Of a stretch of DNA of 64,000 bases, positions 63,982 through 64,000 are shown piece after piece (position 1 is the stretch's first letter; each line of letters opens with the position of its first letter). The notes under the pieces are model-generated. The model did no database searches and had not been told where the DNA came from. It saw only the letters and a program-made list of their open reading frames with translations. Both the position numbers and the translations under genes were made by a program. This DNA comes from Numida meleagris (lineage: Eukaryota; Chordata; Aves; Galliformes; Numididae): NCBI RefSeq assembly GCF_002078875.1, contig NC_034412.1, positions 13,702,995 to 13,766,994 of the forward strand. The letters run 5' to 3'.

Positions 63982-64000
63982 ATAATGTATAAGTACACAG

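Noticed and set aside
63684..63998. 104-codon minus-strand ORF
   Set aside because: It is the antisense of the CR1 3' tail at 63787-63981.
1..64000. CRISPR array, tRNA, rRNA, bacterial operon or phage
   Set aside because: There are no regularly spaced direct repeats, no cloverleaf with intact A and B boxes, and no dense same-strand ORFs. All the evidence points to vertebrate DNA.

Overview
This looks like vertebrate nuclear DNA from a bird, most likely a galliform close to chicken. It is AT-rich, has no operon-like structure and no open reading frame above about 137 codons. Three things support a bird: several 5'-truncated CR1 LINE copies (the dominant avian retroposon) with the typical 3' end; an internally deleted mariner that I recognise as the Galluhop family described from chicken; and an ERV solo LTR of avian type. 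The species call rests on recognising families, not on a database search.

I find no protein-coding exon, tRNA, rRNA or CRISPR array that I can support. The window reads as a gene desert or a very large intron on a macrochromosome. The short ORFs look like chance frames in AT-rich DNA or lie inside transposon copies.

Layout. Positions 1-3690 are unique AT-rich DNA with a possible polyadenylation signal near 1240 and an old inverted-repeat element at 2659-2725. An old CR1 tail lies at 3690-3778. Positions 3800-19880 are mostly unique, with MIR-like relics (7150-7280, 14935-15055), a CR1 scrap at 16531-16572 and an A-rich low-complexity stretch at 19551-19647. A solo LTR (19885-20408, minus strand) with a clean 5-bp target duplication CTCCT is the best-defined insertion. 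A locally GC-richer patch lies at 21480-21990. CR1 copies are at 24127-24717 (-), 53395-53800 (-), 61771-62036 (-) and 63787-63981 (+). The Galluhop copy is at 34418-34742 (-). A nearly full-length MIR is at 44875-45065 and another MIR relic at 41955-42055.

No genes act together here. The useful content is the record of insertions of different ages: MIR and the inverted-repeat element are ancient, CR1 intermediate, the CpG-rich LTR youngest. A few strict palindromes (45079-45096, 52467-52499, 57551-57572) are not explained by any repeat I recognise. I found no convincing undescribed biological system.
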